From: Oscillospiraceae bacterium
GTDB taxonomy: Bacteria > Bacillota > Clostridia > Oscillospirales > Oscillospiraceae
Length of the DNA: 50,702 nucleotides
NCBI GenBank assembly: GCA_017452605.1
Contig: JAFTMB010000034.1
Coordinates: 1 to 50,702, forward strand
Direction: 5' to 3'
Made by a program: the position numbers and the translations under genes. Of this stretch, positions 50,310 to 50,702 are shown piece after piece. The notes under the pieces were generated by a model. That model saw only the letters and a list, made by a program, of their open reading frames with translations, was not told where the DNA came from and ran no database searches. Position 1 is the stretch's first letter, and each line of letters opens with the position of its first letter.

Positions 50310-50702
50310 TTACTTCTTCAGGCTTTCCTCAACAGCAACAGCAACGCTAACGGTCATACCGACCATGGGGTTGTTGCCTGCGCCCAAGAAGCCCATCATT
50401 TCCACGTGGGCGGGGACGGAGGAAGAGCCGGCGAACTGAGCATCGCCGTGCATACGGCCCATGGTATCGGTCATGCCGTAGGAAGCGGGGCCTGCAGCCA
50501 TGTTATCGGGGTGCAGGGTACGGCCGGTGCCGCCGCCGGAAGCGACGGAGAAGTACTTCTTGCCCTGCTCCATGCACTCTTTCTTATAAGTGCCTGCAAC
50601 GGGGTGCTGGAAGCGGGTGGGGTTGGTGGAGTTACCGGAGATGGATACGTCCACGCCCTCGTAACGCATAACAGCGACGCCTTCACGGACATCGTCACAG
50701 CC
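50310..50702 (-). CDS. GGGtGRT-family protein, 3-prime part (cut by window edge)
   Basis: The coding frame is open through the right edge (GCDDVREGVAVMRYEG...), so only the C-terminal 130 residues are present. They contain the diagnostic SVASGGGTGRTLHPDN motif of a clostridial family annotated as GGGtGRT protein, whose role I do not know. Also visible are TYKKECMEQGKKYFS, MTDTMGRMHGDAQF and the ending NNPMVGMTVSVAVAVEESLKK. Codon use is strongly biased, suggesting high expression. A truncated second copy lies just downstream. Confidence 0.85.
   Translation of the reverse strand, partial: GCDDVREGVAVMRYEGVDVSISGNSTNPTRFQHPVAGTYKKECMEQGKKYFSVASGGGTGRTLHPDNMAAGPASYGMTDTMGRMHGDAQFAGSSSVPAHVEMMGFLGAGNNPMVGMTVSVAVAVEESLKK

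Noticed and set aside
1..50702. CRISPR array, tRNA, rRNA or prophage
   Set aside because: No regularly spaced repeats, no tRNA-like cloverleaf or rRNA sequence and no phage structural, integrase or transposase genes were recognised by eye.

Overview
The window looks like chromosome of a gut Clostridia bacterium, most likely Oscillospiraceae-like. The signs are moderately high GC coding regions, Firmicutes-style ribosome binding sites (AGGAGG), T-box and TPP riboswitches, a YerC-type histidine regulator, a GGGtGRT-family protein and fucose/rhamnose ABC systems. I see no rRNA, tRNA, CRISPR array, phage or transposase gene.

Layout. 1-1500: a YwaF-like membrane protein and a tiny membrane protein, separated by strong terminators. 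1500-7960 (minus): a deoxyhexose (probably L-rhamnose) uptake operon with ATPase, two permeases, binding lipoprotein, rhamnose mutarotase, a HAD phosphatase and a broken second HAD gene. 8028-8936: an AT-richer divergent pair (ribbon-helix-helix regulator and SLOG-fold protein) bracketed by identical 25-bp hairpin repeats. 8967-16543 (minus): a compact histidine operon, regulator-hisZG-D-C-B-H-A-F-IE, with hisZ and hisG fused in one frame. 16650-19210: a second YwaF-like protein and a lone trpB behind a tryptophan T-box. 19212-24544 (minus): PAP2/acyltransferase pair, thiT under a TPP riboswitch, HIT protein, COG2426 exporter, azlCD, DUF2284 and a low-molecular-weight phosphatase. 24898-27593: an AT-rich block with two HTH/membrane regulators (one frameshifted) and two unknown small proteins. 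27626-28877: tatD and a phosphopantetheinyl transferase.

28990-44343 is a large L-fucose/deoxysugar locus. On the minus strand there is an ABC importer (ATPase, permease, binding lipoprotein) and a kinase-SDR-PHP-dehydrogenase cassette. A LacI regulator diverges from the importer, with near-perfect palindromic operators in between. fucI, fucA, fucU, an AEC transporter and a glycerol-1-phosphate dehydrogenase follow. Import, mutarotation (FucU), isomerisation (FucI), phosphorylation (RhaB-type kinase) and cleavage (FucA) give DHAP and lactaldehyde; the dehydrogenase could draw on DHAP. The SDR-PHP-SorE-like trio is not explained by the textbook fucose pathway.

44354-50702: accessory surface and regulatory genes (two secreted proteins, a membrane protein, GNAT and ASCH proteins, an XRE regulator). 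The window ends in a GGGtGRT gene cut by the right edge. Just downstream of it lies a 3-prime remnant of a second copy, separated by a repeat-like insert.
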